Positions 31,562 through 42,665 of a stretch of 64,000 nucleotides of DNA are shown one piece after another. Below the pieces are notes generated by a model. The model ran no database searches. It was not told the DNA's origin and saw only the letters and a program-made list of their open reading frames with translations. This stretch comes from Paulinella micropora (Eukaryota > Cercozoa > Imbricatea > Euglyphida > Paulinellidae): the NCBI GenBank assembly GCA_019918135.1, contig WBZZ01000374.1:35001-99000 (forward strand), read 5' to 3'. How positions within the stretch are numbered: the first letter of the stretch is position 1; each line of letters starts with the position of its first letter. The translations under genes were made by a program, and so were the position numbers.

Positions 31562-31773
31562 CCCCTCTCCGACGCCCCCCCTCCCGTCACTGCCGTGGCG
31601 GACGCTGCCCCCTCCCCGGCCCGTGCCCATCCCGCCCCTCTCCCCCCTTGCTGGCGGGGGGGGTGGGGGGCTCTTCGCCTTGGCCAGGTAGCGTGTATTG
31701 CGCCAGGGGGGGGGGGGGACCGTCGGGCTTGGTACTAGGTAAAAGCTCTTGCTGGGGACGAAGGAGACAGAAG

Positions 31774-33770
31774 ATGCACTCCGCCCCCGGTATGCCCTTG
31801 CCACCGTCCTTTCCGAGCTTGTGGAAGCAGGCACAGGCCAAGCTGTCCGGCCAGGACGACGAAGCGAACATCCAAGTGTTTGTACAGACGCTTGGAGAGT
31901 ATTGGCGAGAAGAAGCATGGCGGCTAGACAGGGCCAGCCAGGATTTCTCGCTCAGTCTGCCGCGTACCGCGTCTGGGCAGTCACCGAGCGCTGGACAGAG
32001 TTCCTGGCGTGCTTGGTCGCCTGTCCCGGCCTGCAAAGCCTGTGGCCTTACGTGACTACCATCGAGCCTCGCTCTGCTCTCGGGCTTACAGGGCAACCAC
32101 CGTGCACCTAGAGAATGCCTCTTTCGGGACAGGACAGTTTGCGTTGACCACCGCGATCAGCCTGATGGTTGCCTCGCGTGCCAGTGTTCGCCTGCAGAAC
32201 TGCGACGTGGAAAGTCTGGTGGTCGTCTTGCGTGCCCCTGAGTGGTCCGACGGCCTGCACGAGCTCACGATCGGAAACTGCCAGCGGCTCAGGACAGTTA
32301 GTACCCAGGTCAGGGGGCTTTGCAAACACGTGTCGGTCATTGGTTGTCCGGCGCTGGAGCGCCTGGCGCTGCCGCGAGCGACGCTGACCACGGTCCAGCC
32401 AGGCTCGCGGCTCAGTGAACTGACCATCGACCCCGAAGAGAACCACGGCGTGCACAGCTCGCCCGTGACCTGTACCCTGGTGGGGACGGGGCCGGCCGGG
32501 CTGACCGTGTCGGGGTCGTGGCTCGACGAGTTGTGCTGGGAGTGCCTGCCGGAGAACCACACCTGCGAGCTGTCCGTGGCGGGCTACCGGCGGCTTCGGC
32601 TTAGCTTGGCGGCCGCGGCGGGAGGAGGCGGGGGGTCGGCCGGCGCCCCCGCGCGCCAGGCCGCAGCGGACAGCCGGAGCGGTGTATCGCTAGACTGGCG
32701 GACGGAGGGTCTGCCCGCGTGGTTTCGCCCAGAGGTCGTGAAGCCCCCCTCGTTGCGCGTCGAATTTGCTGGGCGTCTTCCCCGTGAGTGGATCTTGGTC
32801 CGGGAGGAGGCGCCGAGCGACCGGGAAACGTGGCTGGTTTCCCTCTCGTCCATGGCGCCGGCGGACGCCAAACTGGAAGTGCCTCTCGCCGCCGCCTACT
32901 TCTGGTTGATCGCGGGGGCCCTGTTTCCGTCGGGCTCGCCGTGGCGGCTGGCCTTCCTGCTGGCCCTGTCCCTAGACTACGACCTGGTGGTGTCCGAACA
33001 GGAGTTTGAGCGTTGCGTCCAGTGGCTGCGTGCATGGATTACCGGCACGGCCTCGTGGCGTGCCCTCTTACAGGCCCGCAGCCAACACACCGTGGAATAC
33101 AGTCTGTCGCGCCGTGCAGGCCCCTGCAGTGTGCGGCTGTGTCTCTTGCTGGTCCAGCACGGGAGCCCGGACCTGGCACGGCTGTTACAACGCAGCCGGC
33201 CGTAGCCAGACACCGGCCCAGGTCATCGAGCACGTGACTACCGCTGTGCGCTCCTGTGTGGAGGACCCCGCGACGTTGCGCGCTGTCTGTACCTATCTGT
33301 GCCAGCAGCTGCGTGGCGGCGGTGCCGGTCCCCCGCCCTAACCCCCTCCCGGGAACAGAGGCTGCGTTTCGTGGCCTCCGTCTGCGAGGCCGGCGACGCC
33401 GCCGAGGCCGGCGAATCTGACGACGCCGTCGGTGGGAGCCGGGCCCGCGCGCGGTTGATTCATGGTTGGCGAGGAGCGGGGTCTCTGTTGATCCGGGCGG
33501 GGTTCGGGCAGGCCGACGCCACTGCCCGGGGGCGGCGGTCGCTACGCAAGAGTGTGCTCTCAGAGCTAGTAAAGTTCTTGCAAGAGCGGCAACCGACCGA
33601 GACTGCCTGGAACAAGGCGTTTGTGCTTGTTGTCGTGCCGGTCGACGCGGCGGCGGCGCTGCGTTGTTGTCTAGACTGTTTGTGGCCTTTCTCGACGGGC
33701 AGCCCCCGGGATGACCCATGGCCCGACCCGGCGGACGACCCCTTGGGTGTGAGATCACCCGCCTTGCGTG
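31774..33770 (+). pseudogene. Solenoid-like family, copy 3, broken
   Basis: Starts at ATG 31774 (MHSAPGMPLPPSFPSLW). The leader GGTACTAGGTAAAAGCTCTTGC (near 31730) resembles that of copy 2. The central 398-codon reading includes LHELTIGNCQRLRTVS and VSVIGCPALERLALPRA, i.e. leucine-spaced strand-turn units, then GLPAWFRPEVVKPPSL and AAYFWLIAGALFPSGSPWRLAFLL. The C-terminal part (RARARLIHGWRGAG, LSELVKFLQERQPTE) matches the end of copy 2. Broken, with about three interruptions. Confidence 0.55.
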
Positions 33771-33856
33771 CCGCTCGCTTCCGACAGCGCACGCCGCTCC
33801 TCGGGCCCGGTCGACGCGGGCAGCACAAAGAGGCACGTGCCCAGGCGCCGCCGCTA

Positions 33857-34790
33857 TTACTCGGACCCCGGCCCCCTAAACAGCGGCGCCAGCGACGCCG
33901 CCACGCCGCGGCGCGCGGCGGGCTCGTCCGGGAACGACACGACCAGCCACGGCAGCAGCTGCGGGTCCGCGTCCAGTGCCGTCCGCAGCGCGTCCCACGG
34001 TTCCTCACCGCCCGACGGCCAGGCCACCCACAGGCCGGTCGGCGCGGACCCCGGGGCCAGCAGTTGGGCCAGGTTCGCGGGGGAGCCCCACGCCGTCCGG
34101 GCGCCCCAGGCCGCGCACCACTGCCGCACGTAGGCCGGGGGCGGGCCGCCCAGGGACAGATAGCAGGGCCGAACGCCGCCGCTCCCCCCGGGCGGCCGGC
34201 CGCGCGCGCCCGTGAGCAGGGCCCAGACCACGAGCAGCCGCGCGCGCTCGTCTTCGTCGGCTGCCAGGGCCCACACGGGGCCCAGCTGGTGCTGCAGCAG
34301 CGCAAACAACACGCCCCGCACCCGCGGCACCCGCAGCTGGCACCAGGACTGGCCGCCGAGCCCCGCCGCCACGTCCCGCACGTGCCGCTCCAACTGCGCA
34401 CAGCCCGGCAGCGACACGGGCCAGGCCCCGCCGAGCGCCGGCCGCCCCGGGTCCAGCGCGGCCCTAAAGTCCTGCACGGGGGGGCCGCCCAGCCGCTCGG
34501 CGCGGCCCGGCTCCGCCGGCCAGCCCTGCAGCCACTGGCTCACGTGCTGGTCGTGCGGGTCGAACACCCAGCCCCCGGGCGGCGTGTCCTGCCGCCGCAG
34601 CCACCGCAGCGCCGCCGCCACGCTCGCGTCCTGGAACGAGGCGTCGCCTCGCTGCACCAGGCACCACGGGCCCAGCGCCGCGTTGTCCGCCGTCGCCACC
34701 CACGCGTCCGGATAGCGCAGTGGCAGGGTGGCCTGCGCGGGCGCGGCCGGCCCCGCCTGCGCGGGCGCGGCCGGCCCCGGCCGCGCCCAT
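33857..34790 (-). CDS. Hypothetical protein, about 300 residues
   Basis: The frame includes LPLRYPDAW, ALGPWCLVQRGDASFQDASVAAALRWL, PPGGWVFDPHDQHVSQWLQGW, VLFALLQHQLGPVWALAADEDERARLLVVWALLTG and ending SLAPLFRGPGSE. Composition is that of a helical globular protein. No in-frame ATG is visible at the 5' end, where a GCGCGGGCGCGGCCGGCCCC repeat (34733-34785) encodes an Ala/Pro/Gly stretch, so the start is unclear. No family recognised. It follows the next gene on the same strand almost without spacer. Confidence 0.45.
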
Positions 34791-35352
34791 TAGCAGCGCT
34801 GGCCCTCCTCCACGACCCAGCGCCACACCTCGTGCGTGTCCCCCGTGACCAGGGCCGCCACTACCTGCAGGCCGGGGCGGTGCGCTGGCCGCTGGGCCTC
34901 GTCTGGCTCAGCACGTGCCGCAAGACCTGCCAGCCCAGGAAGACGGCCGCGGGGTCCGGATTCAGGTCCGCCGTCAGGCACTGGCGCTGGAGGTAGGCCG
35001 CGCTCAACCCCACGCGCAGGCGGGCCTCTTGCGCCGGGGTAGTTACCTCCGCCGAGCTGTGCTGTGGCTGGGCGCTCAGCAGCAGCCTGACGTAGCTCAC
35101 CGCCTCCTTACCCAGCCCGACGTCCAGCAGCCGGTCGGCTACGTGCTGGTTCTGCAGGAACAGCGCAAAGCGTGACCAGGCGTGGTCGATCGTGCTCGCA
35201 CAGCCGCGCTGTTCCGGGGGAGTCGGGCCTAGCAGCGCCTGCACAGCGCTCACAAACCAGGCAGGGTACGGCCAGGCCGGCGCGGCGGCCGGCGCGGCGG
35301 GCGGGCCAGACGGGGGCGGCGCTGCGCTCCGAGCTAGCAGAGTACGCGTCAT
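34790..35352 (-). pseudogene. Hypothetical protein locus, probably broken
   Basis: From ATG 35352 the text is MTRTLLARSAAPPPSG, then a helical region PYPAWFVSAVQALLG, CASTIDHAWSRFALFLQNQHVADRL, VSYVRLLLSAQPQ, VFLGWQVLRHVLSQ. Further protein-like text (LQVVAALVTGDTHEVWRWV) lies at the 3' end, so the locus probably has about one interruption. No motif recognised. It is the first gene of an apparent two-gene minus-strand unit with the gene at 33857. Confidence 0.45.
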
Positions 35353-35708
35353 GGTTCTTTCTGGAGCCGACGGGGCCCGCGCACCGGCCACGCCCGCCCC
35401 CCTCCCCCGGGCCGGCCGGGGACGCCCCCTGCGCGGCGCGCTGCCCCCCCCCCCCCCCCGGGGGCGGGGCGGGGCCCGGTGGGGGGGGGGGGGGGCGGGC
35501 CGCGCGCGTGGACGCGGCCCGGTGGCCTCCCGGGGGGGGGGGGGCGTGCTCCTCTCCCCCCTCCCCGCTCCCCGCTCTCCCCACGTCCCGCTGCCACCGG
35601 GCCGGCCCCCCCCCCCGGCCGCCGGCATGCCGGCGGCCGGAGGGACGCTGTCTCCCACCCCCTCCCGGCGTCCCCCGCACTTGCTAAACCACCACGCCCT
35701 GGCCTTCG
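35353..35708. other. Divergent spacer with C16 and G15 tracts
   Basis: C16 at 35444-35459, G15 at 35481-35495, and other G runs at 35529-35541. This is the upstream region of PKD-DUF285 member 2. It ends in the family leader motif GCTAAACCACC (35683-35693). Confidence 0.7.
35683..35693 (+). promoter_or_regulatory. Family leader motif GCTAAACCACC
   Basis: The motif ends 16 bp before ATG 35709. The same 11 bases precede four other PKD-DUF285 starts (38345, 42638, 45371, 52273) at 12-18 bp. In an otherwise GC-rich setting the TAAA core stands out. It may be an initiator, a promoter box or a translation-start context. Confidence 0.6.
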
Positions 35709-37952
35709 ATGCACACCACCCCCGCCCGCCAGCCGTGGCGCCCGTGGCCCCTCCTCCTCCTGCTGTGCGGGTGGCTGCGGGCCGCCGGCGCCGGTTGCCC
35801 GTACCCGCTCCAGTGCCCGACGCCAGAGGAGGCGTGCCCCCCGGTCGTGTGCCCCGGCGGCGCCACGATCCTCGAGCTGACGACGGCGGCCCCGCAGGAC
35901 ACGTTCGTGTGGCCCCTGTGGCCGCCCGCCGCCCCGACGGCGCGCCGCCGCCGCCAGGCCCAGGCCACCGTCCCGACGTCGTTCACTGTCAACTGGGGGG
36001 ACGGCTCGCCCCCCACGCCGTGCCTGGACGCCGGCGCCGCGCCGTGCGCGCACACGTACGCGCTGGCCGGCACGTACACGGTGACGGCAGACCCCGGCGG
36101 GCGCTACCCCGTGCGCGGCTGGGCGCTGACGCCCGCCTGGCACGCCACGGCGCCCGCGGGCCTGCGGTTGAGCCGCATCCTGCGGTGGGGGGAGCTGCGT
36201 TTCCACGCGACGAGCGGCTACCACCTGTACGCGGCGCCGGGGCTGGCGTACGTGCCGCCGCTGGATTCGCTGGCAGACACGGGGCTCGTGCAGGGCTGGG
36301 ACTACAGCTTCGCTCGCCTCACCACTACGCTGACGGACGTGAGCTACGGGCTCAACGTGTCGGGCGCCGAGTCAGCGGTCGGCGTGTTTGAGAACTCCAC
36401 TGGCCTGCAGAGCCTGTGGGGCACGAGCGCATGGGATACACACAGCCTGCGCAATGCGAGCCGAGCGTTCGCGGGCCTGCCGGCGCTGACCCAGTTCGAC
36501 CTGTCGCGCTGGGACACCGCCCGGCTCGAGGATGTCACGGAGCTGTTCGCGGGCAGCGCGGCGCTCACGTGGACGGGGGTCGGCGGCTGGACGTCGCTGC
36601 CGAGCCTGTCGCGCTTCTCGGGGCTGTTCCGAGGGTTAGGCAGCGACTTCCGGGAAGCGCTCACTGGCTGGTCGACGCCCACGCTCGCGCCAGGCTCGGC
36701 CGATTGCACACGGCTGGCGCCGTACACGGCGCTCGGCCAAGCGCACTGGCCCGCCGCGTGCTCGCGCTCGCTCTTCCTAGCGCGCGTGCGCACGCGCGTC
36801 CCTAACGCCCTGGCCACGCTGACGCTGTCGCCCGCGGCCGGTCTGGGCCAGAGCGGCACGTACGGCGTGGACTGGGGGGACGGGTCGGCGCCTGGCTCGT
36901 GCGCGCACGCCAACGGCTCAGTCTGCAGCCACACTTACGCCGGCGCTGGCGACTACTGGCTGCGCCTGAGCGGCCGCGTGGACGGGCTGCGGTACGTAGA
37001 GGGCGCTTTCGTCGTGGACGTGGTGGCGTGGGGTGACGTGCAGCTGTACCACCCGGTGGGCAGCACGACCTCGCTCTTCACGCGGGCAGTGTATCCTTCC
37101 CCTGCCAAGGAGTTCCTGCTGCGCTACCTGGCGCCGACGGCCGGCGCGCGGGCCCTGCACGGCGTGGCGCCCGAGTACCTGCTAAGGTGGATGACAGAGT
37201 TCGTGGGCGACGCGCGCGACTGGGACTGGTCGTGGCTCACGCCCGCCACGCACCCCAACGGCTTCCTCTCTCTGTTCTCAATCTGCTCCAAGTTCAACCA
37301 GGACCTGAGCGGCTGGAATACGAGCGGTGTGGCTAGCCTGGACTCCGCCTTTGCGGGTGCGAGGGCCTTCAACGGCAACATTGGTAGCTGGGACACGAGC
37401 CAGGTCACCACACTACGGAGGGCTTTCTCAGACGCGCAGGCCTTTAACTGGTCGATCGGCGACTGGAACACGAGCAGGGTCACCAGCCTAGAAGAGACGT
37501 TCTCGAGCGCGTACGCCTTTAACCAGCCGATCGGAGGCTGGAACGTAAGCCGAGTCACTAGCCTGTACAAGGCGTTCGCCCATGCGAATGTCTTTAATCA
37601 GCGCCTGGACAGCTGGGACATAAGCAGTGTCTCCGATCTAGGCCTTGTTTTTGCTTGTGACAATCGGCGGGGCAACTGTGTGTTTAACCAGCCGCTGGGC
37701 CGCTGGGATGTGTCGGCCGCCATGGCGACGGGACAAGTAGTGGGCATGTTCGTTGGCAATTGTGTTTTTGATCAGAATCTCACGGCCTGGAACGTACCCT
37801 CGTCATCGGGCGCAGGTATTTGCACGCAGATGTTCCAGCCTTGGGGGATAAACATACCTGACGCAGGTATCCGGCCGAGCAACCTGCCAGCTCTCTGTAG
37901 CGGCTCCTACCAGCGCGGGTGTGGTCTGTTTGATCAGAATATGGTTTCTTAA
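35709..37952 (+). CDS. PKD + DUF285 surface protein, member 2 (747 residues)
   Basis: ATG 35709 opens a signal peptide (PWPLLLLLCGWLRAAGAG). Then comes a Cys-rich segment (CPYPLQC...CPPVVCPGG), a basic ARRRRQ site (79-83) that might be cut by a furin-like protease, PKD domain 1 (about 88-130, NWGDGSPP...AHTYALAGTYTVTADPGG), a first DUF285 block (FDLSRWDTARLEDVTELFAG), PKD domain 2 (about 380-420, VDWGDGSAPGSC...SHTYAGAGDYWLRL), and a second DUF285 block from about 527 with 25-residue repeats (FNQPIGGWNVSRVTSLYKAF). It ends with FDQNLTAWNV...SYQRGCG. No membrane anchor is seen, so it is secreted or held by other proteins. Intact. Confidence 0.88.
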   Translation: MHTTPARQPWRPWPLLLLLCGWLRAAGAGCPYPLQCPTPEEACPPVVCPGGATILELTTAAPQDTFVWPLWPPAAPTARRRRQAQATVPTSFTVNWGDGSPPTPCLDAGAAPCAHTYALAGTYTVTADPGGRYPVRGWALTPAWHATAPAGLRLSRILRWGELRFHATSGYHLYAAPGLAYVPPLDSLADTGLVQGWDYSFARLTTTLTDVSYGLNVSGAESAVGVFENSTGLQSLWGTSAWDTHSLRNASRAFAGLPALTQFDLSRWDTARLEDVTELFAGSAALTWTGVGGWTSLPSLSRFSGLFRGLGSDFREALTGWSTPTLAPGSADCTRLAPYTALGQAHWPAACSRSLFLARVRTRVPNALATLTLSPAAGLGQSGTYGVDWGDGSAPGSCAHANGSVCSHTYAGAGDYWLRLSGRVDGLRYVEGAFVVDVVAWGDVQLYHPVGSTTSLFTRAVYPSPAKEFLLRYLAPTAGARALHGVAPEYLLRWMTEFVGDARDWDWSWLTPATHPNGFLSLFSICSKFNQDLSGWNTSGVASLDSAFAGARAFNGNIGSWDTSQVTTLRRAFSDAQAFNWSIGDWNTSRVTSLEETFSSAYAFNQPIGGWNVSRVTSLYKAFAHANVFNQRLDSWDISSVSDLGLVFACDNRRGNCVFNQPLGRWDVSAAMATGQVVGMFVGNCVFDQNLTAWNVPSSSGAGICTQMFQPWGINIPDAGIRPSNLPALCSGSYQRGCGLFDQNMVS

Positions 37953-38370
37953 AAAGTCGCTGAAGGCTGCGGCTTAATTGTAACTACACTAATGAAGCAC
38001 GCCTGATAAAGTTTGGGGAAAGCTGTGGTCTGCTTCTGCCTAATAAACTCTAGTAAGTGGTTAAGCTTTCTGTCCACAGACGTCTGCGGCGTACATCGTC
38101 GTCGCCAGAGAGGCAGTTTTTCTCCTGTTTGAGGCAGGCCGGCCCGACGGACGGGGCCGCCCCCCCCCCCCGGGCGGGGGGGAGGAAGGGGGGTGAGAGG
38201 AAGGGGGGGGGGGAGGAGGGGAGAGAGAAGGCGGAAGGAAGAGGAGGCGTCCTTTTTGCTCCTGGCCCTGCCGCGCCACGCCGGCGGCCGGAGGGACGCT
38301 GTCTCCCACCCCTCCCGCCCCCCCCCCCCCCCCTCCCCGCACTTGCTAAACCACCACGCCCTGGCCTTCG
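37953..38370 (+). promoter_or_regulatory. Conserved leader region of PKD-DUF285 member 3
   Basis: CTAATAAACTCTAGTAAGTGG and AAGCTTTCTGTCCAC (38039-38076) are repeated before members 4 (42400-42434) and 5 (45110-45150), followed by a CATCGTCGTCGCC-type block and GGCCGGCCCGACG. C and G homopolymers follow, then the GCTAAACCACC motif at 38345-38355. TAATAAA may be the polyadenylation signal of the upstream gene. Confidence 0.65.
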
Positions 38371-40351
38371 ATGCACACCAAGGGCGCCCGCCAGCTATGG
38401 CGCCGGTGGCCCCTCCTCCTGCTGTGCGGGTGGCTGCGGGCCGCCGGCGCCGGGTGCCCGTACCCGCTCCAGTGCCCGACGCCAGAGGAGGCGTGCCCCC
38501 CGGTCGTGTGCCCCGGCGGCGCCACGATCCTCGAGCTAACGACGGCGGCCCCGCAGGACACGTTCGTGTGGCCCCTGTGGCCGCCCGCCGCCGCCAGGCC
38601 CAGGCCGCCGTCCCGACGTCGTTCACGGTCGACTGGGGGGACGGCTCGCCCCCCACGCAGTGCCTGGACGCCGGCGCCGCGCCGTGCGCGCACACGTACG
38701 CTGCTCCCGGCACGTACACAGTGACGGCGGACCCCGGCGGACGCTACCCCGTGCGCGGCTGGGCGCTGACGCCCGCCTGGCACGCCACGGCGCCCGCGGG
38801 CCTGCGGCTGGACGCCGTGAGGCAGTGGGGGGAGCTGGGCTCAATGTGTCGGGCGCCGAGTCGGTGGTCGGCCTGTTCGAGAACTCCACTGGCCTGCAGA
38901 GCCTGTGGGGCACACGAGGCTGGGACACGCGCCGGCTGCGCAACGCCAGCCGCGCGTTCGCGGGCCTGCCGGCGCTGACCGAGCTCGACTTGTCGCGCTG
39001 GGACACCGCGCGGCTCGAGGACGTGAGCGAACTGTTGGCGGGCGGCTCGGCGCTCACGTGGACGGGGGTCGGCGGCTGGACGTCGCTGCCGAGCCTGTCG
39101 CGCTTCTCGGGGCTGTTCGCGGGCCTAGGCAGCGACTTCCGGGAGGCGCTCACTGGCTGGTCGACGCCGGCGCTCGCGCCGGGCTCGGTCGACTGCACGC
39201 GGCTGGCGCCGTACACGGCGCTCGGTCAAGCGCACTGGCCCGCCGCGTGCTCGCGTTCGCTCTTCCTAGCGCTCGTGCGCACACACGTCCCCAACGTCCT
39301 GGCCACGCTGACGCTATCGCCCGCGGCCGGCCCGGGCCAGGGCGGCACGTACGGCGTGGACTGGGGGGACGGGTCGGCGCCCGGCTCGTGCACGCACGCC
39401 AACGGCACAACGTGCACGCACACGTACGCGGGCGCCGGCGACTACTGGCTGCGCCTGAGCGGCCGCGTGGACGGGCTGCGGTACGTGGAGGGCGCTTGGG
39501 TGGTGGACGTGGTGGCCTGAGGCGACGTGCAGCCGTACCACCCCGCCGGCAGCACGACCCCACTCTTCACGCGGGCGCCTAATCCTTCCCCTGCCAAGGA
39601 GTTCCTGCTGCGCTACCTGGCGCCGACGGCCGGCGCGCGGGCCCTGCACGGCGTGGCGCCTGAGTACCTGCTGTACGAAATGAGCGAGTTCGTGGGCGAC
39701 GCGCGCGACTGGGACTGGTCGTGGCTTACGCCCGCCACGCACCCCAACGGTTTCCTCCGCCTGTTTCAGGACTGCGCCAAGTTCAACCAGGACCTCGGCG
39801 GCTGGAACACGAGCGGCATCGCTAGCCTCGAACGCACCTTCTTCCGGGCGTTAACTTTCAACGGCAGCATCGGGGGCTGGAACACGAGCCAGGTCACCAG
39901 CCTAGCTGGGACGTTCAGTAGCGCATACGCCTTTAACCAACCGATCGACAGCTGGGACATAAGGAGGGTCACCACCATGTTCTGGGCCTTCGCAAATGCG
40001 TACGCCTTTAATCAGCCGATCGGTAGCTGGAACACAAGCAGTGTCTCTAGTTTAGTTTCCACTTTCACGTGTAACCCCGCGGCTTCGTGTGTTTTTAACC
40101 AGCCGCTGGGCAGCTGGGACGTGTCGGCCGCTATGGCGACCTCTGATGTAGGGAACATGTTCGGTGGCAACTGTGTGTTCGATCAGAATCTCACTGCCTG
40201 GAACGTTGCTTCTTCGCCATACGGCGCAAGTGTGTGCACACAAATGTTCCAGCCTTACGGGGTGTACCAGCTCGGCGTAGGTGTCCGGCTGAGCAACCTG
40301 CCCGCTCTCTGCACAAGCTCCTACGTGCGCGCATGTGGTACACCTGTCTAG
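38371..40351 (+). pseudogene. PKD + DUF285 surface protein, member 3, broken
   Basis: ATG 38371 (MHTKGARQLWRRWPLLLLCGWL). The first 400 bp are nearly identical to member 2. Both PKD domains and the DUF285 blocks (FNQPIDSWDIRRVTTMFWAF) are recognisable, and the C-terminal cap reads SYVRACG. The middle is shorter than in member 2. Broken, about three interruptions. Confidence 0.8.
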
Positions 40352-40933
40352 GAAACTAGGCCGGGCACACCAAAAACACTCGCGCGGGGAGGAGCCCGGG
40401 GCAAAGCAACAGGTCTCTTGCCTTCTGGTGCTGGCTTGGCTTTGGCACCGCCCAGGAGAGAGTATCATCGAGGGCAGGCTAGTTCTGGGGGGAGGGGGGA
40501 GGGAAGGAGATGGGACGAAAAGAGGCTTCTCTCTGCCTACCTGCGCAGCGGCTGCGAAAGACGACGCAGAGCAGGAGCCAGTAGAAAAGAGACTGCTAGA
40601 GGCACGCAGGGCTCTCGCCCCCCCCCCCCCCCCTGAGCTCCAGCCTGCTCTGGCGCCGGACGTACGCCTCTCTCGGGGAGGCTCTCCGGGGGGGGGGGGG
40701 GGGAAAGAGCAGGCGCATCCCCCCCCCCCCCTTTCCGTGCCCCCTTTTGTCCCTCCCTCTTATTCCTCTCTCGGCCCGCGCTGACCTTCTGGCCCCTCCC
40801 GTCTGTCTAGTGTCATGTCCAAATAAAGAGACCTGGCTAGGAAGAATTGTCGGGGCCTCTTGCGCGTTGTCCAGTTTTCCTCTCTGTCCCTCCGGAGCTC
40901 TGGGTTAGCCCCGAGGAGGGCCTGGACGACGCC
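40352..40933. other. Spacer with conserved 3' block, G/C tracts and polyadenylation-like signal
   Basis: AAACACTCGCGCGGGG (40373-40388) and a following CTGGTGCTGGC block recur after members 4 (44935) and 5 (47700, weaker). C14 and G14 runs lie at 40619-40635 and 40690-40703. CCAAATAAAGAG (40820-40831) is a good polyadenylation-signal candidate. Confidence 0.6.
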
Positions 40934-42313
40934 ATGGCCAGCGGGAGCAAGCGCCGCCGCCTCGACGACCCGCCCCCTCCGCAGGCGCCGCCGCCCCCGT
41001 TGACGAGCAGGTTCGTCTGCGACGCGACCAGGCGCTGCAGCCACTGCTACCGAGCCGGGTCATGTGGCCCGTGCCGTTCGTGCCGGCAGCGCAAGCTGTT
41101 TGAACCAGCGGGAGACCTCCGGACAGCCACGTTGACGGTGCAACAGTGGACCCCTGCGGAGGGGACCGACGGTGCTCCTCTGCTCCCCCAGGAAGTGAAA
41201 CTTCCGCCGGAGGCCGCGGGGCTGAGCTCATGTGCTCTCTTCCGCACTACCCAGGCCGAGTTCGACGCCCTGTACCCGGTGCACGAGACCGCTAGCTGGC
41301 TCAAGCCGGGCTCGGTCTTGCTCCTGCGCCGGCCGGCGCTAGTCCTGAAAAGCCTGGGCCAGGGGCCCACGCCGGCCTGCCTCGATTATTGGCACCTGCA
41401 GCACCGTTAAACTTTGGCGCAGGCGGGGCTAGCCCCCGCGGTCCACGGCTTCTTGCAGGTAGCGGACGCGCCGGGTCGTGCTGCCACCTGCTGGCTCGTC
41501 ATGGACCTCGTCAGGGGGCCCACCCCCTGCCTGGACCTGCAGCAGCTTAGTCACAGGCTCGCCCTCGACGACCAGGACCGAGAGAGAAGGGAGGGATTCC
41601 TACGGAGGCTGCTCGACTTCTCGGTCGATACCCTGCCGCTCTTGCACGCGGATCTGCAGCCCCCCAATCTCGCCTTGAACGCGCAGCGAGACTGGCGGCT
41701 GCTAGATCCAGACCCCCGGTTCTGCCGCCGGCTCTGCCTGTCTACGCCGGAGCAGTTGCGCGCTTGCGGGCCGACAATTAGGCTCTCCAACCTGCTGAGC
41801 TTTGTCGCTAACAGCTACGGTCGCCTGCGTCCGGAGCTGCGGCCAGTGCTGTGGCCACTGGTGGCCAACCTCCTGCGCGGACCCGACGCACAGGCGGCCT
41901 TTGACCGCTGTGCTCGTTGGTGGCAGCAGGAGCTCCAAGAAGAGGGCCTAAGGGGGCCGTTCACCCAGGCCAGGCATTACTTGGCGGACCGGAAACTAGA
42001 TCGCCGCCGGGTGTTGCACGACACAGTGGCGCGCCCCTACATCAAAGTTGAGCTACCTTTCGTCGGCCACCACTGGTGGACTCTAGACGGGACGAAAAAT
42101 TGGTCTCAGGGCGGCGCGCTCGGTGAGAAGCCGGCCTCCGAGTTTTTGTCGGCGCTGGTGCGCCTTGCTTACGTCTGCTCCGACGAAACCTCACGCGCCG
42201 CCGCCTGGCCACAGAAGGAGGCCGACCCCCGAGGCCCGGCGGCGGCGGCCCATGCTGGCAGAGTGTCCCAGGGGTCGGAGTGGCCCCCGGGTCCGGGTAG
42301 CTGCCCCTGGTGA
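40934..42313 (+). pseudogene. Kinase-like gene with N-terminal zinc-knuckle, broken
   Basis: From ATG 40934: basic KRRRLDD, then CSHCYRAGSCGPCRSC, whose spacing C-x2-C-x5-C-x2-C-x2-C recalls half of a CXXC DNA-binding finger. A kinase-like core follows: LLRRPALVLKSL, CWLVMDLVRG hinge, LHADLQPPNLALN in place of HRDLKxxN, and WRLLDPDPRF in place of DFG. A helical tail follows. About one interruption. Members of the same class lie at 16030, 18472 and 23095. Confidence 0.6.
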
Positions 42314-42665
42314 AGCCCGTTCAAGGCTGGGGAGGGATTCAGTCTGGGGGAGGAGCAAGGCGCTGTCGTCTGCTGCTGGGCGTGGACTAAGTCAGTAGTA
42401 CTAAACTCCAGTAAGTGGTCAGCTTTCTGTCCACCGCGCTACGTCCACGACGTAGCTCGTCGTCGCCGGAGGGGAGGGCCGGGCTACCAAAGAGAGGGGG
42501 AGGCCAGGGGGGGGGGGCCAGGGGGGGGGGAGGAGTCCCTTCTCTTCGCTCTCCCCCGGGGCGCCACGCTGGCGGCGGGGGCGCTGGCGGCGGAGGCGCT
42601 GACTGCTGCCCCCTCACTCGGCCCCCCCCCCGCCCTGGCTAAACCACCCGCCCCGGCTCCACCTG
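42314..42665 (+). promoter_or_regulatory. Conserved leader region of PKD-DUF285 member 4
   Basis: TACTAAACTCCAGTAAGTGG and AGCTTTCTGTCCAC (42399-42434) match the leaders of members 3 and 5. G tracts follow, then GCTAAACCACC at 42638-42648, 18 bp before ATG. Confidence 0.65.

Noticed and set aside
35192-36391. 399-codon + frame spanning the spacer and the start of member 2
   Set aside because: It runs through homopolymer tracts and is out of frame with the clear signal-peptide/PKD reading.
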